Source: UBA4416 sp043719555
Lineage (GTDB): Bacteria > Bacteroidota > Bacteroidia > B-17B0 > Aurantibacillaceae
DNA: 64,000 bases
Direction: 5' to 3'
NCBI GenBank assembly: GCA_043719555.1
Contig: JAYSTR010000085.1
Location: 1 to 64,000 of the forward strand
A model generated the notes under the pieces. The model saw only the letters and a program-made list of their open reading frames with translations. It was not told the DNA's origin and did no database searches. Of the stretch, positions 26,334 through 34,462 are shown one piece after another. The position numbers and the translations under genes are program-made. How positions within the stretch are numbered: the first letter of the stretch is position 1; each line of letters begins with the position of its first letter.

Positions 26334-27647
26334 TTACACTAAATCACCATATAAATCAAAATCACTCGCATCTGTAATTTTCACGTTTGCAAAATCGCCT
26401 ATACGCACATAATTTGTATCAGTAGCTTTCACCAATACTTCGTTATCTACATCGGGGCTATCAAATTCCGTTCGGCCTACAAAATAATCGTTTTCTTTTC
26501 TATCAAATAAAACTTTGTATGTTTTGCCAATCTTTTCTTGATTTAAATTATAAGAAATTTCTTGTTGAACTTTCATGACTGCATCAGCACGTTCTTTTTT
26601 CACTTTCTCTTTCACATCATCTTTTAATAAATGCGCGTGCGTATTTTCTTCGTGCGAATAAGTGAAAATTCCTAAGCGTTCAAATTTAGTATCAGCAACC
26701 CATTGTAACATTTCTTCGTGGTCTTGCTTTGTCTCGCCCGGATAGCCTGCAATTAATGTTGTACGAATGGCAATACCTGGAACTTTATCTCTAATTTGAT
26801 TTACTGTATCAATCGTTTTTTGTTTAGTAATACCACGGCGCATACTCGTTAACATATTATCTGTAATATGTTGCAATGGCATATCTAAATAATTACAAAC
26901 GTTTTTGCGTTTATTCATTACATCTAACACATCCATCGGGAATCCACTAGGGAATGCATAATGCAAACGAATCCAATCTATACCTTCTACATCACTTAAC
27001 TGATCAACTAAATTAGCTAATTCGCGTTTTTTGTAAATATCTAATCCGTAATACGTTAAATCTTGTGCAATTAATAATAACTCGCGTGTTCCTTTACTAG
27101 CAAGTAATTTAGCGCGTTGAACTAATGCCTCGATAGGTTCTGAAATATGTTTACCACGCATTAATGGTATGGCACAAAATGAACAAGGTCTGTCGCAACC
27201 TTCACTAATTTTAAAATAAGCAAAATGATTTGGAGTGGTTAATAAACGCTCACCAACTAATTCTTTTTTATAATCAGCTTTTAAGGTTTTTAAAATTTTC
27301 GGTAATTCGCGGGTACCAAAATAAGCATCCACATCTGGAATTTCTTTTTCTAAATCCGATTTATAACGCTCGCTTAAGCATCCTGTAACATATAATTTTT
27401 CAATACTACCTTCTTTTTTCGCTTCTACATAACGTAAAATAGTATCAATACTTTCTTGCTTAGCATTTTCAACAAAACCACAGGTATTAATAATAACAAT
27501 GTTATGATTATCGTCTTCACTTTCGTGTTCAACATCAAAGTTATTGGCTTTTAATTGCCCCATTAATACTTCGCTATCTACAATGTTTTTACTGCAACCT
27601 AAGGTTACAACATTAACGCTATTTTTTTTACGTGTTTTAGTTTTCAT
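26334..27647 (-). CDS. rimO: Ribosomal protein uS12 methylthiotransferase RimO
   Basis: 437 residues, normal length. RimO is a radical-SAM enzyme with two [4Fe-4S] clusters that methylthiolates an aspartate of ribosomal protein S12. The UPF0004 domain has three cysteines (VTLGCSKNIVDSE, INTCGFVENAKQES, VTGCLSERYKSD); the radical SAM domain has the CxxxCxxC motif in SEGCDRPCSFCAIPLMRG; the C-terminal TRAM domain ends with VRIGDFANVKITDASDFDLYGDLV. The CSKN and DFDLYG details favour RimO over MiaB. Confidence 0.95.
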   Translation of the reverse strand: MKTKTRKKNSVNVVTLGCSKNIVDSEVLMGQLKANNFDVEHESEDDNHNIVIINTCGFVENAKQESIDTILRYVEAKKEGSIEKLYVTGCLSERYKSDLEKEIPDVDAYFGTRELPKILKTLKADYKKELVGERLLTTPNHFAYFKISEGCDRPCSFCAIPLMRGKHISEPIEALVQRAKLLASKGTRELLLIAQDLTYYGLDIYKKRELANLVDQLSDVEGIDWIRLHYAFPSGFPMDVLDVMNKRKNVCNYLDMPLQHITDNMLTSMRRGITKQKTIDTVNQIRDKVPGIAIRTTLIAGYPGETKQDHEEMLQWVADTKFERLGIFTYSHEENTHAHLLKDDVKEKVKKERADAVMKVQQEISYNLNQEKIGKTYKVLFDRKENDYFVGRTEFDSPDVDNEVLVKATDTNYVRIGDFANVKITDASDFDLYGDLV

Positions 27648-27706
27648 GCTTTTGCAAAGATACCACTTTTTAAGTTAAGATGTTGTGTGGGTTTTTGTGA
27701 AGTCGA

Positions 27707-28450
27707 TTAACTATTTAATATCTCCCAAGCCTTATCCGCCTGAAGTTTTAGCATATTTAAGCCATTAATAGTAACAGCTCCTTTTTCTTTTCCTAATGCT
27801 AAAAATTTTGTTTCGGAAGGATTATAAATTAAATCGTATAATAAATGATCTGATGATATAAACTGATAGGGAATATCTGGATGCCCATTAACTAGCGGAA
27901 ACATTCCAATAGGCGTACAGTTCACGATTAATTTAAAGGCATTAAAAACGTGTTCATTTAGCTCATTATAATTAAAACTATTAGATTGAGTTTTTTGTTT
28001 ACTTGTTACAAAATAAACATCAACGCCAATGTTTTTCAACGCATAAGCAATAGCTTTAGAAGCACCACCAGTGCCTAGTATCAAAGCCTTTTGATGCATT
28101 GGCTCTAAAAAAGGTTTGATGCTTTGAGCAAAACCATAATAATCGGTGTTATAGCCGATTAAAAATGGCTGGTTGTCTTTTTTAATGATTTTAATAAAAT
28201 TTACCGCACCAATTTCTTTAGCAGTTATATCCAGTTCATTGATAAAAGGAATAATTGATTCTTTGTAAGGCTTGGTAACATTTAATCCTGAAATATTATT
28301 ATCAGAAACAATTTGGAGTAAGTTATCCAAAGTATCTAAATCAAAATTTGTGTAAGTATATCCTACAAGATTTTCTTTAGAGAATTTTTCTTCGAAATAT
28401 TTTTTAGAAAAAGAGTGGGCGAGTGATTGACCGATTAAACCTAAATTCAT
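27707..28450 (-). CDS. aroE: Shikimate dehydrogenase
   Basis: 247 residues. Catalyses NADPH-dependent reduction of 3-dehydroshikimate in aromatic amino acid synthesis. Seen: GLIGQSLAHSFSKKYF (shikimate-binding serines), NVTKPYKESIIPF with the catalytic Lys, the Rossmann motif LGTGGASKAIAYAL, NCTPIGMFP and the closing GLNMLKLQADKAWEIL. Slightly short but complete. It begins 4 bases after the lolA-like gene stop, so the two form a small operon. Confidence 0.93.
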   Translation of the reverse strand: MNLGLIGQSLAHSFSKKYFEEKFSKENLVGYTYTNFDLDTLDNLLQIVSDNNISGLNVTKPYKESIIPFINELDITAKEIGAVNFIKIIKKDNQPFLIGYNTDYYGFAQSIKPFLEPMHQKALILGTGGASKAIAYALKNIGVDVYFVTSKQKTQSNSFNYNELNEHVFNAFKLIVNCTPIGMFPLVNGHPDIPYQFISSDHLLYDLIYNPSETKFLALGKEKGAVTINGLNMLKLQADKAWEILNS

Positions 28451-28454
28451 CTAA

Positions 28455-29114
28455 TTAGTCTCTTTCGTCTACAATTTGATCAGCTTTAAAAGGCTTAGTA
28501 TCAAATACAAAGGCACCATCAGCAATTTCAACATTAGGCTTAAATGTTTTTATCTCATAAGTTTGAGTTGTACCATCTTTCATTAACATAGTCATTTTAG
28601 CTACCTGTTTTTTTGTTTTATTTACATATAACTTAATTGTATGAAATTTCTTTTTTTCGGGTTTAACAGATGGGAATAAATCAATTACTTGACATACAGT
28701 TGTACCAACTTTTTCATCATTGATGTATTTATATTTATAACCAGTTTCGTACAAGGTGAAAATTTTAGAAGGATTTAATTGATCTTCATTTGTAGCATCA
28801 AAGTTTTTAATTGTTACTTCGTTAGCATCTTTATTATTTGCCCAAATCGTTTTACCATCGCAAACAATTAAATTACCAGGAATTTCCAATTTAAATTTAG
28901 AACCTTTAACCTGAACTTTACCAGTTTGTTTTTCTGTTTGTTTTTTTTCTTTATTTAAAATAGTAAATACATAATCCGAAACTATAGTTTTGTAGGACTT
29001 TGTTGTTTTACTCAAATCATCAAGTATGGTTTTTGCTTTAGCATCATGATCTTGAGCAAAAGAATATTGTGTAGTAAAGGCAAGAATAAAAAATATAGAA
29101 AAAATGTGTTTCAT
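28455..29114 (-). CDS. LolA-like outer-membrane lipoprotein carrier protein
   Basis: 219 residues with signal peptide MKHIFSIFFILAFTTQYSFAQ. The mature part has the LolA/LolB-like half-barrel pattern common in Bacteroidota LolA family proteins: KAKTILDDLSKTTKSYKTIVSDYVF, GKFKLEIPGNLIVCDGKTIWANN, NPSKIFTLYETGYKYKY and a C-terminal VADGAFVFDTKPF-like strand. LolA carries lipoproteins across the periplasm. Upstream of aroE in the same direction. Assignment is good at the family level; LolA versus a related paralogue is not certain. Confidence 0.8.
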   Translation of the reverse strand: MKHIFSIFFILAFTTQYSFAQDHDAKAKTILDDLSKTTKSYKTIVSDYVFTILNKEKKQTEKQTGKVQVKGSKFKLEIPGNLIVCDGKTIWANNKDANEVTIKNFDATNEDQLNPSKIFTLYETGYKYKYINDEKVGTTVCQVIDLFPSVKPEKKKFHTIKLYVNKTKKQVAKMTMLMKDGTTQTYEIKTFKPNVEIADGAFVFDTKPFKADQIVDERD

Positions 29115-29253
29115 TATATGTTTGTTTTAAATTCGATGGAGGTATTTCAAGCCCCGTGCCAAATTGGGCTGTAAAAGTAGATAAAAAAGATTGGATGTGT
29201 TAACAAATGCTAAAGTAAAAATTGAAAAAAGTTTACTTTTTTTTGAAAAAAAC

Positions 29254-29283
29254 TTGCAGGAACAAAAATAAACCTTAAATTTG
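29254..29283 (+). promoter_or_regulatory. Promoter of tRNA-Asp
   Basis: -7 box TAAATTTG (29276-29283) is an exact TAnnTTTG match, with TTG at 29254-29256 (CTTG, 19 bases upstream). Transcription would start near 29290, about 20 bases before the tRNA. Confidence 0.65.
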
Positions 29284-29310
29284 CATCCTCAATTCGAAAG
29301 AGTTGGTGTT

Positions 29311-29384
29311 GGTCCGGTAGTTCAGCTGGTTAGAATGCCGCCCTGTCACGGCGGAGGTCGCGGGTTCGAGTCCCGTCCGGACCG
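29311..29384 (+). tRNA. tRNA-Asp (anticodon GTC)
   Basis: 74 bases. Acceptor stem GGTCCGG pairs with CCGGACC, followed by discriminator G. The D arm is TAGTTCAGCTGGTTAGA, the anticodon stem CCGCC/GGCGG encloses loop CTGTCAC with anticodon GTC at 29345-29347, and the T arm contains GGTTCGAGTCC. CCA is not encoded. Surrounding 29115-29515 otherwise holds only its promoter, its terminator and the next gene's promoter. Confidence 0.97.
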
Positions 29385-29398
29385 CTGAAAAAGTCAAA

Positions 29399-29431
29399 AA
29401 ACCTTAAGTATTTTACTTAAGGTTTTTTTTA
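29399..29431 (+). terminator. Intrinsic terminator after tRNA-Asp
   Basis: Perfect 10-bp stem ACCTTAAGTA / TACTTAAGGT with a 3-base loop and a run of eight T residues. Confidence 0.88.
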
Positions 29432-29482
29432 TTTCCAAATATTTATATTGATTTTAATCAAAGATATTTATAACAAAAAATG

Positions 29483-29490
29483 TAAATTTG
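29483..29490 (+). promoter_or_regulatory. -7 promoter element for P5C dehydrogenase gene
   Basis: Exact TAnnTTTG match (TAAATTTG), 25 bases before ATG 29516. No -33 TTTG at the usual distance. Confidence 0.5.
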
Positions 29491-29515
29491 TTATCTAAAA
29501 AAATCAACTCACATT

Positions 29516-31147
29516 ATGCCTAAAGGAATTTATAAAGTACCCGTTGCGGTTAATGAACCTATAAAAAATTATGCTTCAGGAAGCGCTGAGCGTAAAGAAG
29601 TACAAGCTATGTTAAAAGAATTACGTAGCAAAGAACTGGATATCCCAATGTATATTGGAGATAAAGAAGTTCGAAGCGAAAACAAGATTCGTATATCACC
29701 ACCTCACGATCATAAACATACATTAGGTTATTTCCATAAAAGTGATAAAGCACATGTAACTCAAGCGATTGATGCTGCTTTAGCTGCTAAGGAAAAATGG
29801 GCTAACTTAAGTTGGGAACATAGAGCAAGTATCTTTTTAAAAGCAGCAGAATTAATTGCTGGACCTTACCGTTCTAAATTAAATGCAGCTACAATGTTAG
29901 GTCAAAGTAAAAATGCATTTCAGGCTGAGATTGACAGTGCGTGTGAAATTATTGACTTCTTAAGATTTAACGTTCAGTATATGACAGAAATATATGCTGA
30001 TCAACCAATATCTGGACCTGGTGTTTGGAATCGTTTGGAGTGGAGACCTTTAGAAGGATTTATTTATGCTTTAACGCCTTTTAACTTTACGGCAATAGCA
30101 GGTAATTTACCAACTAGTTGTGCTATGATGGGTAATGTGGTTGTTTGGAAACCGAGTAATACTCAAGTGTACAGCGCTAACGTATTAATGGAGATTTTTC
30201 AAAAAGCGGGTGTTCCGGATGGTGTTATTAATTTAATTTACCCAAGCGGACCAGATGCTGCAGAGGTTGTTTTTAACCACAAAGATTTTGCAGGTATTCA
30301 TTTTACAGGTAGTACAGAGGTATTTCAAAATATTTGGCAAACTATTGGAAACAATATTCATAAATACAAATCGTATCCACGTATAGTTGGCGAAACTGGC
30401 GGAAAGGATTTTATTATGGCTCACAAGTCGGCTGATGTAAATGTATTATCCACAGCTATATCTCGTGGTGCATTCGAATATCAAGGTCAAAAATGTTCAG
30501 CTTGTTCAAGAGCTTACATTCCATCTAATATTTGGCCTACAGTAAAAGAATTAGTATTAGCTGATTTAAAATCCATGAAAATGGGTCCAACAGAAGACTT
30601 TACTAATTTTATTAATGCTGTAATTGATGAAAAAAGCTTTGATAAATTAGCTAAATACATTGATGCTGCTAAGGCTGATCCAAATGTAGAAGTTATAGCT
30701 GGTGGAAATTACGATAAGAGTAAAGGTTATTTTATTGAGCCTACAATTATTGTTGCTAAAGATCCTAAATACGTAACTATGTGCGAAGAATTATTTGGCC
30801 CAGTATTAACATTACACGTTTACGATGCAGATAAATTTGAAGATACATTAGCAATAGTTGATTCAACTTCTATTTATGCGTTAACGGGTGCTATCATTGC
30901 TCAAGATAGATATGCGATTGAATTAGCAACTAAAAGATTAAATAACGCAGCAGGTAATTTTTACATTAATGATAAATGTACTGGTGCAGTAGTTGGTCAG
31001 CAACCCTTTGGTGGTGCTAGAGGTAGCGGAACCAATGATAAAGCTGGTGCTAAAATTAATTTATTACGTTGGGTTTCTCCGCGTACCATTAAAGAAGTAT
31101 TTACACCTCCTACAGATTATAAATACCCGTTTTTACAAGCAGATTAA
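29516..31147 (+). CDS. pruA: L-glutamate gamma-semialdehyde (P5C) dehydrogenase
   Basis: 543 residues, the length of the long bacterial/eukaryotic P5CDH family. Oxidises glutamate semialdehyde to glutamate in proline catabolism. Seen: start PKGIYKVPVAVNEPIKNY and ERKEVQAMLKELR typical of this subfamily, then the ALDH core with TPFNFTAIAGNLP, VGETGGKDFIMA (catalytic Glu), EYQGQKCSACSRAYIP (catalytic Cys), EELFGPVLTLHVYD, and GQQPFGGARGSGTNDKAG. No proline dehydrogenase gene lies next to it. Monocistronic between two terminators. Confidence 0.93.
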   Translation: MPKGIYKVPVAVNEPIKNYASGSAERKEVQAMLKELRSKELDIPMYIGDKEVRSENKIRISPPHDHKHTLGYFHKSDKAHVTQAIDAALAAKEKWANLSWEHRASIFLKAAELIAGPYRSKLNAATMLGQSKNAFQAEIDSACEIIDFLRFNVQYMTEIYADQPISGPGVWNRLEWRPLEGFIYALTPFNFTAIAGNLPTSCAMMGNVVVWKPSNTQVYSANVLMEIFQKAGVPDGVINLIYPSGPDAAEVVFNHKDFAGIHFTGSTEVFQNIWQTIGNNIHKYKSYPRIVGETGGKDFIMAHKSADVNVLSTAISRGAFEYQGQKCSACSRAYIPSNIWPTVKELVLADLKSMKMGPTEDFTNFINAVIDEKSFDKLAKYIDAAKADPNVEVIAGGNYDKSKGYFIEPTIIVAKDPKYVTMCEELFGPVLTLHVYDADKFEDTLAIVDSTSIYALTGAIIAQDRYAIELATKRLNNAAGNFYINDKCTGAVVGQQPFGGARGSGTNDKAGAKINLLRWVSPRTIKEVFTPPTDYKYPFLQAD

Positions 31148-31164
31148 TAATCTGAGTTTTTAAT

Positions 31165-31199
31165 AATAAGGCTGTCTCAAAAGGACAGCCTTATTATTT
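31165..31199 (+). terminator. Intrinsic terminator after pruA
   Basis: 12-bp stem AATAAGGCTGTC / GACAGCCTTATT with a 7-base loop and a T-rich tail. Confidence 0.85.
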
Positions 31200-31201
31200 T
31201 T

Positions 31202-31280
31202 GTCTCATCAAGCGTAGTCGAGATGTTTTTATTATCAATTAGTTTGTTCTCGAGTAAGCTCGAACTGACACAATCTATAA
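31202..31280. repeat. REP-like intergenic repeat
   Basis: Contains TCGAGA (31218-31223) and TCTCGA (31248-31253) as inverted arms and the segments AGCGTAGTCGAGATG and CTCGAACTGACA, which I recognise as a motif found repeatedly between genes in Bacteroidota genomes. A degenerate relative (CGACTCCGCTCAGGGCAA) is at about 51642-51660. Family membership is from memory; one clear copy is in this window. Confidence 0.45.
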
Positions 31281-31297
31281 TTTGAGATACAGATTTT

Positions 31298-32683
31298 TCA
31301 CTTAATTTTTGATTTTAAAAATTCTAAAGCGATCGCTCTATCATTTGGAATAAGGCCATCGATGATGGCATCTTTTAAAGCATTTTTTAATTCGCCTACT
31401 TGTTTGCTTGGAGGTAAATTAAACAGTTCCATAATTTCTTCGCCACTAATGGGTGGTTGCCAGTTACGTACTTTGTCTTTTTCTTCTATCTCTTTTAATT
31501 TTGTACGAACAATTTCAAAATTTTGCAAATAGCGTTTTACTTTATTCGGATTTTTAGTTGTAATGTCGGCTTCGCATAATGCCATTAAATCATCCACATC
31601 ATCACCAGCTTCAAATAAAACACGACGTACTGCACTATCTGTTATTTCAGATTTTGCTAATACAATGGGGCGTAAGTGGAGAAGTACCAGTTTTTGTACA
31701 TACTTCATTTTTTCATTTAAAGGCAAACGTAAGTTTTCAAAAATCTTTGGCGTCATACGCGCTCCTTTATCTTCGTGTCCGTGAAATGTCCAGCCATGTT
31801 CAGGTTCAAAACGTTTAGTTGCAGGTTTCGCAATATCGTGTAAAATAGCAGCCCATCGTAACCATAGGTTGTCACTCTTTTTTGCAACATTATCTAACAC
31901 TTCAAGCGTATGATAAAAATTGTCTTTATGCGATTTTCCATTAACGGTTTCAACACCATATAATTTAACCATTTCAGGAAAAATAATATGTAACAATCCT
32001 GTATCAAATAATAATTTAAACCCAACGGATGGAATAGGAGAGAGGATAATTTTATTTAACTCATCAGTAATGCGTTCCTTCGATACAATATTTATTCTTT
32101 CTTTATTATCTGTAATGGCTTGTAACGATTGCTCTTCAATAGTAAATTGTAATTGAGATGAAAAACGAATCGCGCGCATCATTCGTAATGGGTCATCGCT
32201 ATAAGTAATACCTGGTTCAAGCGGTGTACGAATTATTTTTTGTTCTATATCGCTTATCCCATTAAATGGATCGAGTAACTCTCCAAAATTTGCTTTACTT
32301 AAACCTATGGCTAAGGCATTAATAGTAAAATCTCTACGGTTTTGATCATCTGTTAATGTACCATTTTCAACTATAGGTTTACGAGACTGACGATTATAGG
32401 ACTCTTTTCGAGCCCCAACAAATTCAATTTCTATATCATTTAGTTTAACCTGAGCTGTACCAAAATTTTTAAATACAGATAGATGAGCTTCGTCGCCTAG
32501 TTGCTTGTGAACTAACTCTGCTAACTCGATGCCTTTTCCAACTGTAACAACATCAATATCTTTATTAGTTCGGTTTAAAAAAATATCTCGAACAAAACCA
32601 CCAATCACGTAAGCCTCAACATCAAGCTGATTGGCGCAATCGGAAATGATTTTAAAGAAAGGATGAGATAAATGCTGTTTCAC
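31298..32683 (-). CDS. cca: CCA tRNA nucleotidyltransferase with HD domain
   Basis: 461 residues. Adds or repairs the 3' CCA of tRNAs. The poly(A) polymerase head carries VIGGFVRDIFLNRTNKDIDVV (GG and DxD metal-binding motifs), then RRDFTINALAIG and DPLRMMRAIRFSSQL (nucleotide-recognition region), followed by an HD domain (HTLEVLDNVAKK, WAAILHDIAKP). The HD-containing form is usual in Bacteroidota. The tRNA genes here that lack encoded CCA depend on it. It starts 22 bases after the GapN gene stop, so the two are probably co-transcribed. Confidence 0.92.
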   Translation of the reverse strand: MKQHLSHPFFKIISDCANQLDVEAYVIGGFVRDIFLNRTNKDIDVVTVGKGIELAELVHKQLGDEAHLSVFKNFGTAQVKLNDIEIEFVGARKESYNRQSRKPIVENGTLTDDQNRRDFTINALAIGLSKANFGELLDPFNGISDIEQKIIRTPLEPGITYSDDPLRMMRAIRFSSQLQFTIEEQSLQAITDNKERINIVSKERITDELNKIILSPIPSVGFKLLFDTGLLHIIFPEMVKLYGVETVNGKSHKDNFYHTLEVLDNVAKKSDNLWLRWAAILHDIAKPATKRFEPEHGWTFHGHEDKGARMTPKIFENLRLPLNEKMKYVQKLVLLHLRPIVLAKSEITDSAVRRVLFEAGDDVDDLMALCEADITTKNPNKVKRYLQNFEIVRTKLKEIEEKDKVRNWQPPISGEEIMELFNLPPSKQVGELKNALKDAIIDGLIPNDRAIALEFLKSKIK

Positions 32684-32705
32684 GTACCAAAAGTACTAGA
32701 ATTTA

Positions 32706-34331
32706 TTACAAAATATAATCTGTTGATAGAAATTTAGATTTTCGTTCTTCTAAAATTTCGGTCATAATTTTTTTATTGAGTTCCATATCTTTTACCGCCA
32801 CCATTGTACGGATAGAGAATACTCGCAAAGCATCACCTACACTTAATGTGCCTTCGGCCGAATCCTTACGTCCATTAAATGGAAATACATCAGGACTACG
32901 TTGGCACTGGCAATTTATATTTACTCTGCAAACTTGATTTACCAATGGATCTATCATTTCGGCTAACTGTGATGAATCTGTACCAAAGATGCTTACCTGC
33001 TGTCCAAAGTTAGACTCTACCATATATTGTATGGGTTCCGAAATGTTCTTGAAAGATAAAATTGGCACAACAGGACCAAATTGTTCTTCGTGGAAAATTC
33101 GCATTTTATTTGATACGGGGTACATTACAGCAGGATACACAAAAGATTCGTTAGTAGCCCCACCATTTTCATTGATGATTTTTGCACCATTTGCTACAGC
33201 ATCATCAATTAATTCTTTGATGTATTTTGGCTTTTCTATTTCTGGTAAAGGCGTAATCATTACGTTATCTTCCCAAGGCATACCACATTTTAAAGATTCT
33301 AATTTGGCAACGAAGCGTTTATTAAAATCATCAACAATACTTTCGTGAACAAAAATAATTTTTAAAGCCGTGCAACGCTGTCCGTTAAATGATAAACTAC
33401 CAGATATACACTCGTTTACAGCTAACTCAATATCCGCATCTTTTAATACGATAGCTGGATTTTTTGCTTCTAAGCCCATTACCGAACGTAAGCGATTTGG
33501 TTTTGGGTGCGCTTTTTTAAGCACATTTGCAATTTTACTAGAGCCAATAAAAGAAAACACATCAATACCACCTTGCTCCATTAATTTCATGGCAGTGTCT
33601 TTGCCATGACCATAAATCACATTAATAACTCCTTTTGGAAAACACTCCTTAAACGCATTAAGTAAAGGATGAATTAATAAGATACCGTGTTTGGCTGGTT
33701 TAAAAATAACCACATTCCCCATAATTAATGAAGGAATAAGTAAAGCAAAGGTTTCGTTTAATGGGTAATTGTATGGGCCCATGCATAAAGTAACACCTAA
33801 TGGACCACGGCGAATTTGCGCATAGATATCATTTTTCTTTTCAATTTTTGAGTTATCTCTATCTAAGTTTTTAAGAGCTTCAATAGTATCAAAAATATAT
33901 TCTACTGTTCTGTCAAATTCTTTTTCGGAATCTTTATAGGTTTTACCAATTTCCCACATCAGGTAATTTACAACCGATGATTTTTGTTCTTTCATCATTT
34001 TTGTAAAACGTAACATGTGTTCAATACGTTTTTTTACAGGCATTGTTGGCCAAACACCACGCCCTAAATCATAGGCTGCTTGCGCTGATTTTAAAGCCTC
34101 GAAAGATTCTTTTTCTCCTAATAAAGGATAAGAGCCTAAGCGTTTACGAACAAGGGCGTTGTTTTCCATTGTGTAAACTGGCGAAAAAATATCTTGTACT
34201 GGCCCCGTCCATTGTACTAATTCTCCATTTAATAAATATTCTTTTTGATCTAATTGACTTGGAATTGTCATATTAGTTGGAATTGCAGATGCCTCTGTAA
34301 ATATGTTTTGTATGTTGTTTGATGATTTCAT
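32706..34331 (-). CDS. gapN: NADP-dependent glyceraldehyde-3-phosphate dehydrogenase (GapN-type ALDH)
   Basis: 541 residues, aldehyde dehydrogenase superfamily. Closest in pattern to non-phosphorylating GapN: EYLLNGELVQWTGPVQDIFSPVY, IRRGPLGVTLCMGPYNYPLNETFALLIPSLIMGN, VMGLEAKNPAIVL (catalytic Glu), SLSFNGQRCTALKIIFV (catalytic Cys), and the NINCQCQRSPDVFPFNGRKDSAEGTLSVGDALRVFS segment that is distinctive of this group. The reaction would oxidise glyceraldehyde-3-phosphate directly to 3-phosphoglycerate with NADPH formation. Substrate is by family resemblance; other aldehydes cannot be excluded. Confidence 0.82.
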   Translation of the reverse strand: MKSSNNIQNIFTEASAIPTNMTIPSQLDQKEYLLNGELVQWTGPVQDIFSPVYTMENNALVRKRLGSYPLLGEKESFEALKSAQAAYDLGRGVWPTMPVKKRIEHMLRFTKMMKEQKSSVVNYLMWEIGKTYKDSEKEFDRTVEYIFDTIEALKNLDRDNSKIEKKNDIYAQIRRGPLGVTLCMGPYNYPLNETFALLIPSLIMGNVVIFKPAKHGILLIHPLLNAFKECFPKGVINVIYGHGKDTAMKLMEQGGIDVFSFIGSSKIANVLKKAHPKPNRLRSVMGLEAKNPAIVLKDADIELAVNECISGSLSFNGQRCTALKIIFVHESIVDDFNKRFVAKLESLKCGMPWEDNVMITPLPEIEKPKYIKELIDDAVANGAKIINENGGATNESFVYPAVMYPVSNKMRIFHEEQFGPVVPILSFKNISEPIQYMVESNFGQQVSIFGTDSSQLAEMIDPLVNQVCRVNINCQCQRSPDVFPFNGRKDSAEGTLSVGDALRVFSIRTMVAVKDMELNKKIMTEILEERKSKFLSTDYIL

Positions 34332-34462
34332 AAAGAATAAACTATTTAACTAAAGATACAATGTTTTAAATGTAAATGCAAAGAGATTGAAAATCATTTA
34401 GTTTACCAAAGCTGTAAAAATAAATTATTAGATTATAAATATTTTTAAATAATAATAAAATT

